A program made the translations under genes and the position numbers. Of a stretch of 64,000 bases of DNA, positions 17,857 through 26,319 are shown piece after piece. The notes under the pieces are model-generated. The model did no database searches, was not told where the DNA came from, and was given only the letters and a program-made list of their open reading frames with translations. The stretch is from Mesonia hippocampi (GTDB lineage: Bacteria; Bacteroidota; Bacteroidia; Flavobacteriales; Flavobacteriaceae). Numbering within the stretch: position 1 is the first letter of the stretch; each line of letters opens with the position of its first letter. The stretch is taken from the NCBI RefSeq assembly GCF_014197445.1, contig NZ_JACIFO010000005.1, forward strand, positions 124,001 to 188,000. Reading direction: 5' to 3'.

Positions 17857-18435
17857 TTAAACTAACAATGCTAGTACCATGCTTATATAAAATAAGCCAT
17901 CGGTTTTATTTTTAAGAATTTTTAAGGCGTTGCTTATATGAGTTTCTACAGTTCGTTTAGAAAGCTTTAGTCGAGTAGCTATTTCCTGATTTGTTAGTTT
18001 TTCTTGCCTGCTTAGTAAAAACACTTCTTTACATTTAGGAGGCAATTGTGCTATCTGATTTTCTAATTGAAGTTCTAATTCTGAATATTCTAAAATACTC
18101 TCTGGAGAAGATGAAAACGGTGTATCGGTCAATACTAAAAGTTGTTCCTCTGTAAATTGAAGTTTTTTTACATGTTTTACAACTTGATATTTTACAGCTT
18201 TAAACAAATAGCCCTCTAGGTAGGTTACTTGTAAATCTGTTTTCCTTTCCCACAGGCTTATATAGACTTCTTGTACAATATCTTCGCAAACCTTTGCGTC
18301 TGCATAAATTTTATACGCATAAGCATATAAACGCTCCCAGTATTTATCAAAAAGCATTTTAAAGGCGTTATGGTTGCCTTTTTTCATGGCTTCTAGAAGC
18401 TCTTTGTCTGATAATGTGAAGGATAACTTTTTCAT
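17857..18435 (-). CDS. ECF RNA polymerase sigma factor (FecI-like, Bacteroidota type)
   Basis: A sigma-70-family factor of 192 residues. Region 2 (about residues 22-90) contains FKMLFDKYWERLYAYAYKIYADAKVCEDIVQEVYISLWERK. Region 4 (about 125-178) contains LENQIAQLPPKCKEVFLLSRQEKLTNQEIATRLKLSKRTVETHISNALKIL. A short hydrophobic C-terminal tail (LFYISMVLALLV) is common in Bacteroidota FecI-like factors. With the FecR and STN-receptor genes downstream it forms a classic surface-signalling cascade that should switch on the SusCD locus when substrate binds. Confidence 0.95.
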   Translation of the reverse strand: MKKLSFTLSDKELLEAMKKGNHNAFKMLFDKYWERLYAYAYKIYADAKVCEDIVQEVYISLWERKTDLQVTYLEGYLFKAVKYQVVKHVKKLQFTEEQLLVLTDTPFSSSPESILEYSELELQLENQIAQLPPKCKEVFLLSRQEKLTNQEIATRLKLSKRTVETHISNALKILKNKTDGLFYISMVLALLV

Positions 18436-18525
18436 TTACTTAGATAACAAATGAAAAAATTATCCCTTGTTTATTTTTATATTTAGGTTTAAGTTTTCGT
18501 TAAGAAAAACAAGATTCTTTAACGA

Positions 18526-19620
18526 TTATACGTTGAATCTAAAATGCATTATATCGCCATCTTTAACAATATACTCCTTTCCTTCTATTCCCATTTTTCC
18601 TGCTTCTTTTACTTTAGCTTCACTACCATAAGTAACATAGTCTTGATAACTCATTACTTCGGCCCTAATAAAGCCTTTCTCAAAATCGGTATGGATAACT
18701 CCTGCTGCTTGTGGTGCGGTTGCTCCAATAGGCACCGTCCAAGCTCTTACTTCTTTTACTCCTGCGGTAAAATAGGTTTGTTGGTTTAACAACTTGTATG
18801 CTGCTCGGATAAGTTTAGCGGCTCCGGGTTCATCTAGCCCTATATCGGCAAGAAACATTTGGCGCTCGTCATAATCTTCTAACTCTGCAATATCTGCTTC
18901 GGTACCTACAGCTAATACCAAAACTTCGGCATGCTCATCTTTAACGGCTTCTTTTACTTTTTCCACGTAGGCATTTCCTGTTGCAGCAGCTGACTCATCT
19001 ACATTACATACATAAAGTACAGGTTTATCGGTAATAAACTGTAATGGATGCACAAATTCTTTACGATCGTCCTCTGTTATTTCAATAGCTCGTACAGATT
19101 TCCCTGCTTCTAAACCTTCTTTTATTAATAATAAAGTTGCCTCTTCTCGCTGTGCATCTTTATTTCCTGTTTTTGCTGCACGCTTAACTTTATCTAACTT
19201 TTTTTCTACCGTTTCTAAATCTTTCAACTGCAGCTCAATGTCTATGGTTTCTTTATCTCTAATAGGATCTACGCTACCATCTACGTGTACAATATTATCG
19301 TTATCAAAACAACGTAATACGTGGAGGATTGCATCGGTCTCTCGAATATTTCCTAAAAACTGATTTCCTAAACCTTCTCCTTTGCTTGCTCCTTTTACTA
19401 AGCCGGCAATATCTACAATCTCTACGGTTGCGGGCAATACGCGTTCTGGGTTTACTAATTCTTCAAGCTTAAGCAATCTTGGGTCTGGTACATTTACCAC
19501 CCCTATATTAGGTTCTATTGTACAAAATGGAAAGTTTGCACTTTGTGCCTTTGCATTAGATAAACAATTAAACAAAGTTGATTTCCCTACGTTTGGTAAG
19601 CCTACAATTCCTGCTTTCAT
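18526..19620 (-). CDS. ychF: Redox-regulated ATPase YchF (Obg-related P-loop protein)
   Basis: A 364-residue conserved P-loop ATPase of the TRAFAC class that binds ribosomes and takes part in stress responses. The Walker A box is GLPNVGKST near residues 6-14, switch II is DIAGLVKGASKGEGLGNQFL near 69-88, and a TGS domain closes the C-terminus (RAWTVPIGATAPQAAGVIHTDFEKGFIRAEV). The ATG at 19620 gives the universal MKAGIVGLPNVGKS start, so 13 extra in-frame codons upstream are excluded. A TATCTTTG box lies at 19647-19654 on the minus strand. Confidence 0.97.
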   Translation of the reverse strand: MKAGIVGLPNVGKSTLFNCLSNAKAQSANFPFCTIEPNIGVVNVPDPRLLKLEELVNPERVLPATVEIVDIAGLVKGASKGEGLGNQFLGNIRETDAILHVLRCFDNDNIVHVDGSVDPIRDKETIDIELQLKDLETVEKKLDKVKRAAKTGNKDAQREEATLLLIKEGLEAGKSVRAIEITEDDRKEFVHPLQFITDKPVLYVCNVDESAAATGNAYVEKVKEAVKDEHAEVLVLAVGTEADIAELEDYDERQMFLADIGLDEPGAAKLIRAAYKLLNQQTYFTAGVKEVRAWTVPIGATAPQAAGVIHTDFEKGFIRAEVMSYQDYVTYGSEAKVKEAGKMGIEGKEYIVKDGDIMHFRFNV

Positions 19621-19646
19621 AGATTTGGTAAAATTTAAATAAGCTG

Positions 19647-19654
19647 CAAAGATA
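19647..19654 (-). promoter_or_regulatory. -7 box of ychF
   Basis: TATCTTTG on the minus strand matches TAnnTTTG exactly and is 26 bp upstream of the ychF ATG. A TTG at the usual distance is not evident. Confidence 0.55.
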
Positions 19655-19691
19655 TACAATGCTAGATAATGTTCTTAAATTTTTTAAAAAT

Positions 19692-19719
19692 AAAAAGCCG
19701 CCTTAAGGCAGCTTTTATT
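19692..19719 (-). terminator. Terminator after the ferredoxin gene
   Basis: GCCTT and AAGGC meet without a spacer, extended after one C-A mismatch by AAAAGC/GCTTTT. On the minus strand a T-rich tail follows, so it ends the ferredoxin transcript before ychF. Confidence 0.75.
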
Positions 19720-19743
19720 ATAACTTTGTATTAGTATTATTTT

Positions 19744-20094
19744 TTAATCATGGTGCATAAAAGCTTGCTTTTGCAGCAATTGCTCATCTGTCTCTACATG
19801 GTTATCGTCTGGAACACAACAATCTACTGGACATACCGCTGCACATTGTGGTTCTTCATGAAAGCCTTTACATTCTGTACACTTATCGGGCACAATGTAA
19901 TAGAACTCGTCACTTATTGGCTCTTGAGCATCTTCGGCATTAACCGATTTACCCGTGGTTAATACAATATCGCCTCCTAAATCAGTTCCATCAGCATAAC
20001 GCCAATCGTCTGCTCCTTCATAAATTGCCGTGTTTGGACACTCTGGCTCACAGGCTCCGCAATTTATACATTCATCTGTTATTATTATAGCCAT
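19744..20094 (-). CDS. 2[4Fe-4S] ferredoxin (Allochromatium/YfhL type)
   Basis: A 116-residue electron carrier with two cubane clusters. The first ligand set is Cys9, Cys12, Cys15 and Cys19 (CxxCxxCxxxCP). The second is Cys72, Cys75, Cys84 and Cys88, with eight residues between the second and third cysteine, the insertion typical of Allochromatium-type ferredoxins of low potential. Between them lies an acidic insert of about 50 residues. Two further cysteines follow (Cys92, Cys93). The ATG at 20094 directly precedes [10 protein letters not shown] and excludes a 15-codon upstream extension. The promoter faces that of the divergent acyl-CoA reductase gene. Confidence 0.93.
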   Translation of the reverse strand: MAIIITDECINCGACEPECPNTAIYEGADDWRYADGTDLGGDIVLTTGKSVNAEDAQEPISDEFYYIVPDKCTECKGFHEEPQCAAVCPVDCCVPDDNHVETDEQLLQKQAFMHHD

Positions 20095-20114
20095 TATTTT
20101 CTGTTTATTATGTG

Positions 20115-20122
20115 TAACTTTG
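20115..20122 (+). promoter_or_regulatory. -7 box of the acyl-CoA reductase operon
   Basis: TAACTTTG matches TAnnTTTG, 38 bp before the ATG at 20161. It is two bases from the opposing ferredoxin -7 box, so each transcript should begin inside the other promoter. No TTG is seen at the normal distance. Confidence 0.5.
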
Positions 20123-20124
20123 TA

Positions 20125-20155
20125 CAAAAATAACGCCATTAGCCTAGATAACCAA
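20125..20155 (-). promoter_or_regulatory. Promoter of the ferredoxin gene
   Basis: On the minus strand TTG (20153-20155) is followed after 20 nt by TATTTTTG (20125-20132), a full match to the Bacteroidota consensus. The leader to the ATG at 20094 is about 25 nt. Confidence 0.75.
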
Positions 20156-20160
20156 ATAAT

Positions 20161-21195
20161 ATGAACACGGAAAATCGTATTGCTGCTTTTGCAGAATTAG
20201 GAGATCTTTTTAGAAACTATAATAATAGTGAGAATTTAAACAACGCTTTACACCAAAAGTATTTACATCTGTTACAAGAAGCGGCTAAGCAAAGTATACA
20301 TTATAATGGTTGGTTTACACCAGAAAATATAACTTTTGCCATACAGCAATGGGGCGGTTTACTAACCAAAGAAAACCTATCTGATTGGTTATCTAACTAC
20401 GCTTTACCCCATACTACCCCTAAAAATATTGGAATTGTGATGGCAGGAAATATTCCGTTGGTAGGTTTTCACGATTTTTTAAGTGTACTTATTTCTGGAC
20501 ATAATGTAGTTATAAAATTATCTTCTAATGATAAGTTACTACTTCCGGTTATTGCTCACTTTCTAACAGAATTATCTAGCGAGTTTAGCAATGCGATTGT
20601 TTTTGAAAAAGAACAATTAAAAAACTTTGATGCCGTAATTGCTACGGGGAGTAATAATACCGCTCGTTATTTTGAATATTATTTTGGGAAATTCCCAAGT
20701 ATTATAAGAAAAAACAGAAACTCGGTAGCGGTACTTACAGGAAAAGAAACCCAAGAGGAGTTAAGCGCTCTTGCTGAAGATATTTTTAGATACTACGGCT
20801 TGGGATGTAGAAATGTTGCAAAACTTTTTGTGCCTAAAAATTATAACTTTGATAGTTTTTTTAAAGCTATTTTTAACTGGCAAGATATTATCAATCAACA
20901 TAAATATGCTAATAATTACGACTATAACAAAGCCGTATATTTAATGAGCGAAATTAAATTACTCGATAATGGATTTTTAATGCTAAAAGAAGATACTTCT
21001 TACAGCTCGCCTATTGCATGTTTATTTTATGAATTCTATGAAGATGAAGCTCAGTTGTTGGCAGAGTTAGAAAACAGCAAACAAGTACAATGTATTGTAA
21101 GCAAAAATCATATTCCGTTTGGGCAATCTCAACAACCTCAACTACATGATTATGCCGATGGCATAGACAGTATCGAATTTTTAAGAAATTTATAA
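20161..21195 (+). CDS. LuxC-like acyl-CoA reductase
   Basis: A 344-residue protein of the LuxC acyl-CoA reductase family, which reduces activated fatty acids with NADPH through a cysteine thioester. Visible blocks are [41 protein letters not shown] (residues 89-129), an aldehyde-dehydrogenase-like cofactor region, and [14 protein letters not shown], where Cys216 is the likely nucleophile. There are no luxD or luxE genes, so light production is not implied. It is divergent from a ferredoxin and 19 bp upstream of serC, with which it is probably co-transcribed. The physiological substrate is unknown. Confidence 0.85.
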   Translation: MNTENRIAAFAELGDLFRNYNNSENLNNALHQKYLHLLQEAAKQSIHYNGWFTPENITFAIQQWGGLLTKENLSDWLSNYALPHTTPKNIGIVMAGNIPLVGFHDFLSVLISGHNVVIKLSSNDKLLLPVIAHFLTELSSEFSNAIVFEKEQLKNFDAVIATGSNNTARYFEYYFGKFPSIIRKNRNSVAVLTGKETQEELSALAEDIFRYYGLGCRNVAKLFVPKNYNFDSFFKAIFNWQDIINQHKYANNYDYNKAVYLMSEIKLLDNGFLMLKEDTSYSSPIACLFYEFYEDEAQLLAELENSKQVQCIVSKNHIPFGQSQQPQLHDYADGIDSIEFLRNL

Positions 21196-21214
21196 TACGA
21201 GAAACACTTTAATA

Positions 21215-22279
21215 ATGAAGAAACATAATTTTAGTGCTGGTCCGTGCATACTTCCCGCAGAGGTGTTTCAACAAGCATCAGAAGCTGTTTTAGATTTCAA
21301 CAACTCTGGACTTTCTATTTTAGAAATTTCTCACCGCAGTAAAGATTTTGTTGCAGTTATAGAAGAAGCCCGCAACTTGGCTTTAGAGTTATTACAACTT
21401 GACAACAATAAGTACACCGCTCTTTTTTTACATGGAGGTGCCAGCATGCAATTTTTAATGACTCCGCATAATCTATTAGAAAAAAAAGCCGCCTATTTAA
21501 ATACCGGAACCTGGGCAAGTAAAGCTATAAAAGAAGCCAAATTGTTTGGAGAAGTTATTGAAGTTGCCTCTTCTGAAGATAAAAATTTTAATTACATTCC
21601 TAAGAATTTTGAAATTCCAACCGGTATAGATTACTTTCATTGCACAAGTAACAATACCATTTATGGCACTCAATTAAAATCCTTTCCTAAGAGTAATGCA
21701 CCTTTGGTTTGCGATATGAGTAGCGATATTTTCTCTAGAGACATCGATTATTCTCAGTTTGATCTAATCTATGCGGGAGCTCAAAAAAATATAGGTCCAG
21801 CAGGAACTACGCTTGTAATCATCAACAAAGCAATCTTAGGAAAAGTTTCTCGTAAAATTCCTTCTATATTAGATTACAAAAGCCATATAGAAAAAGAGAG
21901 TATGTTTAACACACCATCGGTTTTTGCTATTTATACTTCTCTACTTAATTTACGTTGGCTAAAAAAACAAGGCGGTGTTTCTGCCTTAGCAAAAATAAAT
22001 AAACACAAAGCCGAACTTTTATACGCAGAACTAGACAGAAATCCTTTATTTACTCCGTATGCAAACAAAGAGGACCGCTCATTAATGAACATTACATTTA
22101 ACTTAGCAAATCCAGAACTTAGTCATACTTTTGATGCACTTTGGCAACAAGCAGGAATCAATGCCCTTAATGGCCACCGAAGTCTTGGTGGTTACAGAGC
22201 CTCTATATACAACGCCCTCACTGTAGAGAGTGTACAATTACTTACCGAAGTAATGCAAGAATTAGAAAACAAAGCATAA
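21215..22279 (+). CDS. serC: Phosphoserine aminotransferase
   Basis: A class V PLP enzyme of 354 residues that converts 3-phosphohydroxypyruvate and glutamate to phosphoserine and 2-oxoglutarate. The start MKKHNFSAGPCILPAEVFQQA is diagnostic. SHRSKDF near residue 44, FLHGGASMQF near 73 and the PLP lysine in AGAQKNIGPAGT near residue 190 are present, as is the C-terminal GHRSLGGYRASIYNAL that binds the phosphate. The next gene, 16 bp downstream, encodes the preceding pathway step, so the pair forms a serine biosynthesis operon. Confidence 0.97.
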   Translation: MKKHNFSAGPCILPAEVFQQASEAVLDFNNSGLSILEISHRSKDFVAVIEEARNLALELLQLDNNKYTALFLHGGASMQFLMTPHNLLEKKAAYLNTGTWASKAIKEAKLFGEVIEVASSEDKNFNYIPKNFEIPTGIDYFHCTSNNTIYGTQLKSFPKSNAPLVCDMSSDIFSRDIDYSQFDLIYAGAQKNIGPAGTTLVIINKAILGKVSRKIPSILDYKSHIEKESMFNTPSVFAIYTSLLNLRWLKKQGGVSALAKINKHKAELLYAELDRNPLFTPYANKEDRSLMNITFNLANPELSHTFDALWQQAGINALNGHRSLGGYRASIYNALTVESVQLLTEVMQELENKA

Positions 22280-22295
22280 CCTATAAACTACCACC

Positions 22296-23249
22296 ATGAA
22301 TATTTTAGCTAACGACGGAATTTCGGAAAGCGGAATAAAAAAACTAAGCCAAAAAGGCTTTAATGTAGACACCACAAAAGTTGCTCAAAACCAACTTATC
22401 AACTACATAAACAACAAGCAAATAGAAGTACTTTTAGTACGTAGTGCTACCCAAGTAAACAAAGCGCTTATCGATGCCTGTCCGCAATTAAAAATTATAG
22501 GTCGTGCTGGCGTTGGTTTAGACAACATCGATGTTGCTACGGCAGAAAAAAAAGGCATCAAAATAATTAACACCCCTACGGCTTCATCTAGAAGTGTTGC
22601 CGAACTGGCTTTTGCTCACATACTTGGCGGAAGTAGATTTTTACACCAAACTAACCGCGATATGCCTTTGGATGGCGATATGCGTTTTAAAGAGTTGAAA
22701 AAATTAAGCACAGGAAACGAGTTAAAAGGAAAAACCCTGGGCATTATAGGTTTAGGAAGCATCGGGAAAGAATTAGCTAAACTTGGTATTGGTTTTGGCA
22801 TGAACGTAATAGCACATACCATAACCGATAAACCTAACGAAAAGATACGTTTAGATTTCTTTGACGGACAATATTTAGAAGTCAACATCCCACTCCAAAC
22901 AAAAGAAAACCTTTTAAAACAAGCCGATTTTATATCGGTACACGTACCTGCACAAAAAAATTACCTTATTGGAGAAGAGGAATTTAATTATATAAAACCT
23001 GGAGCTGCAATTATTAACACGGCTAGAGGTGGTGTTATCGATGAGGTTGCATTGGTTAATGCCCTAGAAAATAAAAAAATAAAATTTGCAGGTTTGGATG
23101 TTTTCGAAAAAGAACCTCAACCAGAAGTACAATTACTCATGCAGCCAGAAATGTCGTTAAGTCCACATATTGGTGGTGCCACTCATGAGGCTCAAGAACG
23201 TATAGGAGAAATTCTCGCAGAGCAAATAATAAAAATTTATAATGTTTAA
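22296..23249 (+). CDS. serA: D-2-hydroxyacid dehydrogenase, probable D-3-phosphoglycerate dehydrogenase
   Basis: A 317-residue NAD-dependent dehydrogenase. The Rossmann motif GLGSIGKELAKLGIGFGMNVIA lies near residues 152-173. Catalytic residues are in the family blocks INTARGGVIDEVALVNAL (Arg), DVFEKEPQPE (Glu) and SPHIGGATHEA (His). Its place directly after serC argues for oxidation of 3-phosphoglycerate in serine synthesis. It lacks the C-terminal ACT domain, so serine feedback through that domain is not expected. A broader 2-hydroxyacid specificity is possible. The gene is 16 bp after serC. Confidence 0.9.
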   Translation: MNILANDGISESGIKKLSQKGFNVDTTKVAQNQLINYINNKQIEVLLVRSATQVNKALIDACPQLKIIGRAGVGLDNIDVATAEKKGIKIINTPTASSRSVAELAFAHILGGSRFLHQTNRDMPLDGDMRFKELKKLSTGNELKGKTLGIIGLGSIGKELAKLGIGFGMNVIAHTITDKPNEKIRLDFFDGQYLEVNIPLQTKENLLKQADFISVHVPAQKNYLIGEEEFNYIKPGAAIINTARGGVIDEVALVNALENKKIKFAGLDVFEKEPQPEVQLLMQPEMSLSPHIGGATHEAQERIGEILAEQIIKIYNV

Positions 23250-23258
23250 AAAAGTTGC

Positions 23259-23576
23259 ATGAAAAAGCTTAAAGAGCGTTGGAATATTAGCTCTAACTTC
23301 CAGTTAACTATTATATTTATAGTGTTTGCCATTACAGGTTCATTATCAGCTTATCTTGGCAAGCCTGTTTTAGCATTTTTTAATATTAACGGCGAATTAT
23401 TTGGAGATTCATTTTTAGGGAAAACCTTATATTTAATCCTTAGGTTACTAATTATTTTCCCTATTTATCAGGTATTACTGGTTTTTATAGGGTTTCTTTT
23501 CGGGCAATTTAAGTTCTTTTGGAATTTTGAAAAGAAAATGCTTAAACGTTTAGGACTCGGTTTTTTGTTTAAATAA
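23259..23576 (+). CDS. Small two-helix membrane protein (DUF6787-like)
   Basis: A 105-residue membrane protein with two hydrophobic spans, about residues 15-38 (FQLTIIFIVFAITGSLSAYLG) and 55-87 (TLYLILRLLIIFPIYQVLLVFIGFLFGQF). The end is basic and aromatic (FFWNFEKKMLKRLGLGF). It resembles a small flavobacterial family that follows serine biosynthesis or similar genes, but no function is known. It starts 9 bp after the dehydrogenase stop and so is probably the last gene of the serC operon. Confidence 0.75.
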   Translation: MKKLKERWNISSNFQLTIIFIVFAITGSLSAYLGKPVLAFFNINGELFGDSFLGKTLYLILRLLIIFPIYQVLLVFIGFLFGQFKFFWNFEKKMLKRLGLGFLFK

Positions 23577-23753
23577 AGTACAATTAACTCATAACCTTTT
23601 AAGTATACAACGTATTTTTTATCCTTGTAAAAAAGCAAAATAAAATTTAATCTTAAAAAAATCTAAAATCAATTATAATTTCAGAGAACATAGATAAAAA
23701 TACCAATAAATTAAGTATCTTAGAGTAATTATTAACCCTAATAACTATACCCT

Positions 23754-24056
23754 ATGGATATTAACTTTAATTATGTACATGTTACAGCTAGTGATCGTTT
23801 AGAAGGTGCTACCACCCAAAAGCTTAACCAATTAAAAGGGCGTTACGATTTTATTGTAGGTGCTCAAGTTTATTATAAGAAAGAAAATGCTAGTAACCCT
23901 GAGGAAGGAAAAATTGTAGAGATAGAATTAAGTATTCCTGGACCAAGATTATTTGCTACGGCAAGTCAAAATAATTACGATTCTTCTTTACAAAGTGTAA
24001 TAGATGACCTTAAACGACAATTAGAAAAACGCAAAGGAAAAATGAGTGTGCGTTAG
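23754..24056 (+). CDS. hpf: Ribosome hibernation/stationary-phase translation inhibitor (HPF/RaiA family, short form)
   Basis: A 100-residue protein with the beta-alpha-beta-beta-beta-alpha fold of ribosome hibernation factors: FNYVHVTASDRLEGATTQKLNQLKGRYD, then EIELSIPGPRLFATASQNNYDSSLQSVIDDLKRQLEKRKGKM. It should bind the decoding region of the 30S subunit and silence ribosomes in slow growth. It lacks the dimerising C-terminal domain of long HPF proteins. It stands alone, with 177 bp of AT-rich DNA upstream without a clear TAnnTTTG box and a strong terminator downstream. Confidence 0.92.
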   Translation: MDINFNYVHVTASDRLEGATTQKLNQLKGRYDFIVGAQVYYKKENASNPEEGKIVEIELSIPGPRLFATASQNNYDSSLQSVIDDLKRQLEKRKGKMSVR

Positions 24057-24086
24057 TACAAAATAAAATAGCCTTTATAAAATATC

Positions 24087-24117
24087 AAAAGCCAGTAGAT
24101 TACTCTACTGGCTTTTT
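24087..24117. terminator. Bidirectional terminator between hpf and the DUF983 gene
   Basis: GCCAGTAGA and TCTACTGGC pair around a TTAC loop, with A4 before and T5 after the stem, so it can serve both converging genes. Confidence 0.9.
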
Positions 24118-24143
24118 AAATAAAATCAATGAAATATTGAAAA

Positions 24144-24503
24144 CTAATCTATTTGCTTTTTATAAAAAATATACAACCAAATAACCCGAGATAACCGGTA
24201 GTTAAAAACACTAAGTAAAACTGTAGCAATAACCACCACCAAGAAAACATTAAGCGGAGATAACCCCATAAAATACCAAAATATAACCAAGCTGGTTATC
24301 ATTTCGGCACAAGCTAACGAGTAGCTTACATACATTGCTCCGTAAAAAAAACCTGTTTCTATCTCGAACTTAAAATTACATTTATCGCAATACTTCTTCA
24401 TTTTAGGCATTTTTAATAAAAAAATACTGCCTTTATGCTCATACATATCTCCTTCTTGACAATTAGGACATTTACACTTTAATATATTTGTAATTTTGCT
24501 CAT
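24144..24503 (-). CDS. DUF983 membrane protein with zinc-ribbon-like N-terminus
   Basis: A 119-residue protein of the DUF983 family. The N-terminus carries CKCPNCQEG and, 25 residues later, CDKCNFKFE: two Cys pairs that probably bind zinc. Two membrane segments follow (about residues 50-75 and 80-105). The family is widespread in Bacteroidota and alphaproteobacteria; in some proteobacteria it sits near cytochrome oxidase genes, but no function is proven. The ATG at 24503 is preferred over a TTG three codons upstream. It converges on hpf and diverges from the AraC regulator. Confidence 0.88.
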   Translation of the reverse strand: MSKITNILKCKCPNCQEGDMYEHKGSIFLLKMPKMKKYCDKCNFKFEIETGFFYGAMYVSYSLACAEMITSLVIFWYFMGLSPLNVFLVVVIATVLLSVFNYRLSRVIWLYIFYKKQID

Positions 24504-24599
24504 ATTAGACAACTTAAAAGTTATGCAATATTACAATAGCATCTAAAAACTAGCGTTATAGTTTTTTCGCTTATTCTTGTACTTTTTAGACATTAATTT

Positions 24600-25472
24600 A
24601 TGAAAACACCTGTTTTAAAAATAGAACAATTTAAACAAGCAGAACCCTTAACCGATTTTTACATCAATACCATTGCAAACCATATAAATGAAAATAAAAA
24701 CTTAATTAGCAAATCGCATAAACATAATTTTTACCTTTGTGTACTGTTTACTAAAGGAGAAGGAATACATGAAATAGATTTTAGCTCCTACCCTATAAAA
24801 CCAGGAAAAGTATTCTTTTTACGGCCTGGCCAAACCCACGCATGGAAATTTACCAGCCCGCCCGAAGGCTATATCTTTTTTCACTCAAAAGAATTTTACG
24901 AATTAAAATTTTTAGAACACAAACTAAAATCTTTCCCTTTTTATTATTCTTTCCAAAACCCTCCTGTATTAACGTTATCTAAAAAATCTGTAGATTTTCT
25001 ACAAAAAAAATATGAGGAAATTTATCATGAATTCCAACACAACGAAGCCTTTAGGGCTTTAAAAATTGTAAACCTTATTAACGGTATTTATATCGATTTA
25101 CTAAGAGAATACACCGCAACCATAAACTTAGAAAAGTTTATTTCTGTAAATTATTTAACCATTTTAGAAAACCTTGAACAGCTTATAAATACCTATTTTT
25201 TAAAAGAAAAATTACCCCGATTTTATGCCGATAAACTTAGCATTACCACCAAACATTTAAATAGAGTTGTAAAAGAAACCATTAGTAAAACTACTTCAGA
25301 ATTAATTGCCGACCGTATACTTTTAGAAGCTAAACGAATGATGGTACACTCTGATGAGAGCTTAACAAACATCGCTAGTTTATTAGAGTTTTCAGACTAC
25401 GCGTATTTCTCTAAAATATTTAAAGCAAAAACAGGACTAACTCCTTCTAATTTTAGAAAAAAATACGGTTAA
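24600..25472 (+). CDS. AraC-family transcriptional regulator
   Basis: A 290-residue regulator. An N-terminal cupin-like sensor domain (about residues 35-110, HKHNFYLCVLFTKGEGIHEIDF and PGKVFFLRPGQTHAWKF) is followed by a helical linker. The C-terminal double helix-turn-helix lies at about 190-290 (FYADKLSITTKHLNRVVKETISKTTSELIADRILLEAKRMMVHSDESLTNIASLLEFSDYAYFSKIFKAKTGLTPSNFRKKYG). The ligand is unknown. It stands alone between DUF983 and the Smr gene, so its target operon cannot be deduced from position. Confidence 0.93.
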   Translation: MKTPVLKIEQFKQAEPLTDFYINTIANHINENKNLISKSHKHNFYLCVLFTKGEGIHEIDFSSYPIKPGKVFFLRPGQTHAWKFTSPPEGYIFFHSKEFYELKFLEHKLKSFPFYYSFQNPPVLTLSKKSVDFLQKKYEEIYHEFQHNEAFRALKIVNLINGIYIDLLREYTATINLEKFISVNYLTILENLEQLINTYFLKEKLPRFYADKLSITTKHLNRVVKETISKTTSELIADRILLEAKRMMVHSDESLTNIASLLEFSDYAYFSKIFKAKTGLTPSNFRKKYG

Positions 25473-25520
25473 TTAATGAAGTAATTCTAAGGCTTTTTCC
25501 AATAAAAGACACTAAAAACT

Positions 25521-26054
25521 TTACGGATTCTGAAAAATATAAACTTCGGTTGCTCCTGCGCCATATTGCTGATAACTTGCTTCGTAAAATTTTATATTAT
25601 CATAACGCCTTAGCATTGTTTCTAGTTCCTGACGTAAAACTCCTTGACCTACACCATGTATAAAAACAACGCGCTGCATACGTTTATAAATAGCAAAATC
25701 AAGTTGTTGTTTTGCAGTATCTAACTGGATGTTTAACATATCAAAATTCGATAAGTTTTTGGTTGAATTTGTTAGTTTTTCAATATGTAAATCTACCTCT
25801 AATACAGGGGTTTGTTTGGTTCTTTTTTGGATTGGCTTTTTTTTCTTTTGGGGTTCTTTTTCTGTTAATGCTGCTTTTACATCGCTGGTATATACCTCGA
25901 TAGTAGTAGTGTTTATTTTTACCACCGCTTGTATAGGAAAACGCAACTGAAAACCATCTGATGTTTCCAACAACACCTCATTTGCATCAACAGCAATAAC
26001 TTCACCTTGCAAATCCTCATCGATAAGTGCTACATAATCGCCTTTAGTTATCAT
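25521..26054 (-). CDS. Smr-domain protein with KOW-like N-terminus
   Basis: A 177-residue protein with an N-terminal SH3/KOW-like segment (VALIDEDLQGEVIAVDANEVLLETSDGFQLRFP), a Lys-rich linker (KEPQKKKKPIQKRTKQ) and a C-terminal Smr domain with LEVDLHIEKL near residues 84-93 and VFIHGVGQGVLRQELETML near 129-147. This architecture resembles the C-terminal part of MutS2, whose Smr domain is a nuclease linked to ribosome or recombination intermediates. It lacks the MutS ATPase, so its role is open. It overlaps the upstream membrane protein gene by 11 bp, so the two are translationally coupled. Confidence 0.88.
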   Translation of the reverse strand: MITKGDYVALIDEDLQGEVIAVDANEVLLETSDGFQLRFPIQAVVKINTTTIEVYTSDVKAALTEKEPQKKKKPIQKRTKQTPVLEVDLHIEKLTNSTKNLSNFDMLNIQLDTAKQQLDFAIYKRMQRVVFIHGVGQGVLRQELETMLRRYDNIKFYEASYQQYGAGATEVYIFQNP

Positions 26055-26283
26055 GTTTAGCAGGCTTTTTTTCTATAGGTTCTTCTTCTATCTCTTCCTC
26101 TACAAAAGTATGATTTTTAGGCTTCTCTCCCACCCAGTTTTTAGAAGCAGTGTATAAGCCAAACATAAGCAATACAATACCCAATATCTGCAAATAAACA
26201 TTAGTAGATTCTCCCATAAGGCTATATATAAGCACCATTGCCCCAAGCAGGATAATGATAATGTTTATGTTTTGTTTTTTCAT
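26044..26283 (-). CDS. Small two-span membrane protein of unknown function
   Basis: A 79-residue protein with two close hydrophobic stretches (about residues 8-24 and 31-46) and a charged C-terminal tail rich in Glu and Lys (FVEEEIEEEPIEKKPAKHDN). I do not recognise a family. It overlaps the Smr-domain gene by 11 bp and is transcribed first. A minus-strand -7 box, TATTTTTG at 26320-26327, lies 36 bp upstream, next to the box of the divergent DUF2752 gene. Confidence 0.75.
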   Translation of the reverse strand: MKKQNINIIIILLGAMVLIYSLMGESTNVYLQILGIVLLMFGLYTASKNWVGEKPKNHTFVEEEIEEEPIEKKPAKHDN

Positions 26284-26319
26284 TTGTATAAAAAATTATT
26301 CATTTTCAAGAGTTTGCTA

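Noticed and set aside
20161-21195. Bioluminescence (lux) operon
   Set aside because: Only a LuxC-like gene is present; luxA, luxB, luxD and luxE are missing and the gene leads into serC.
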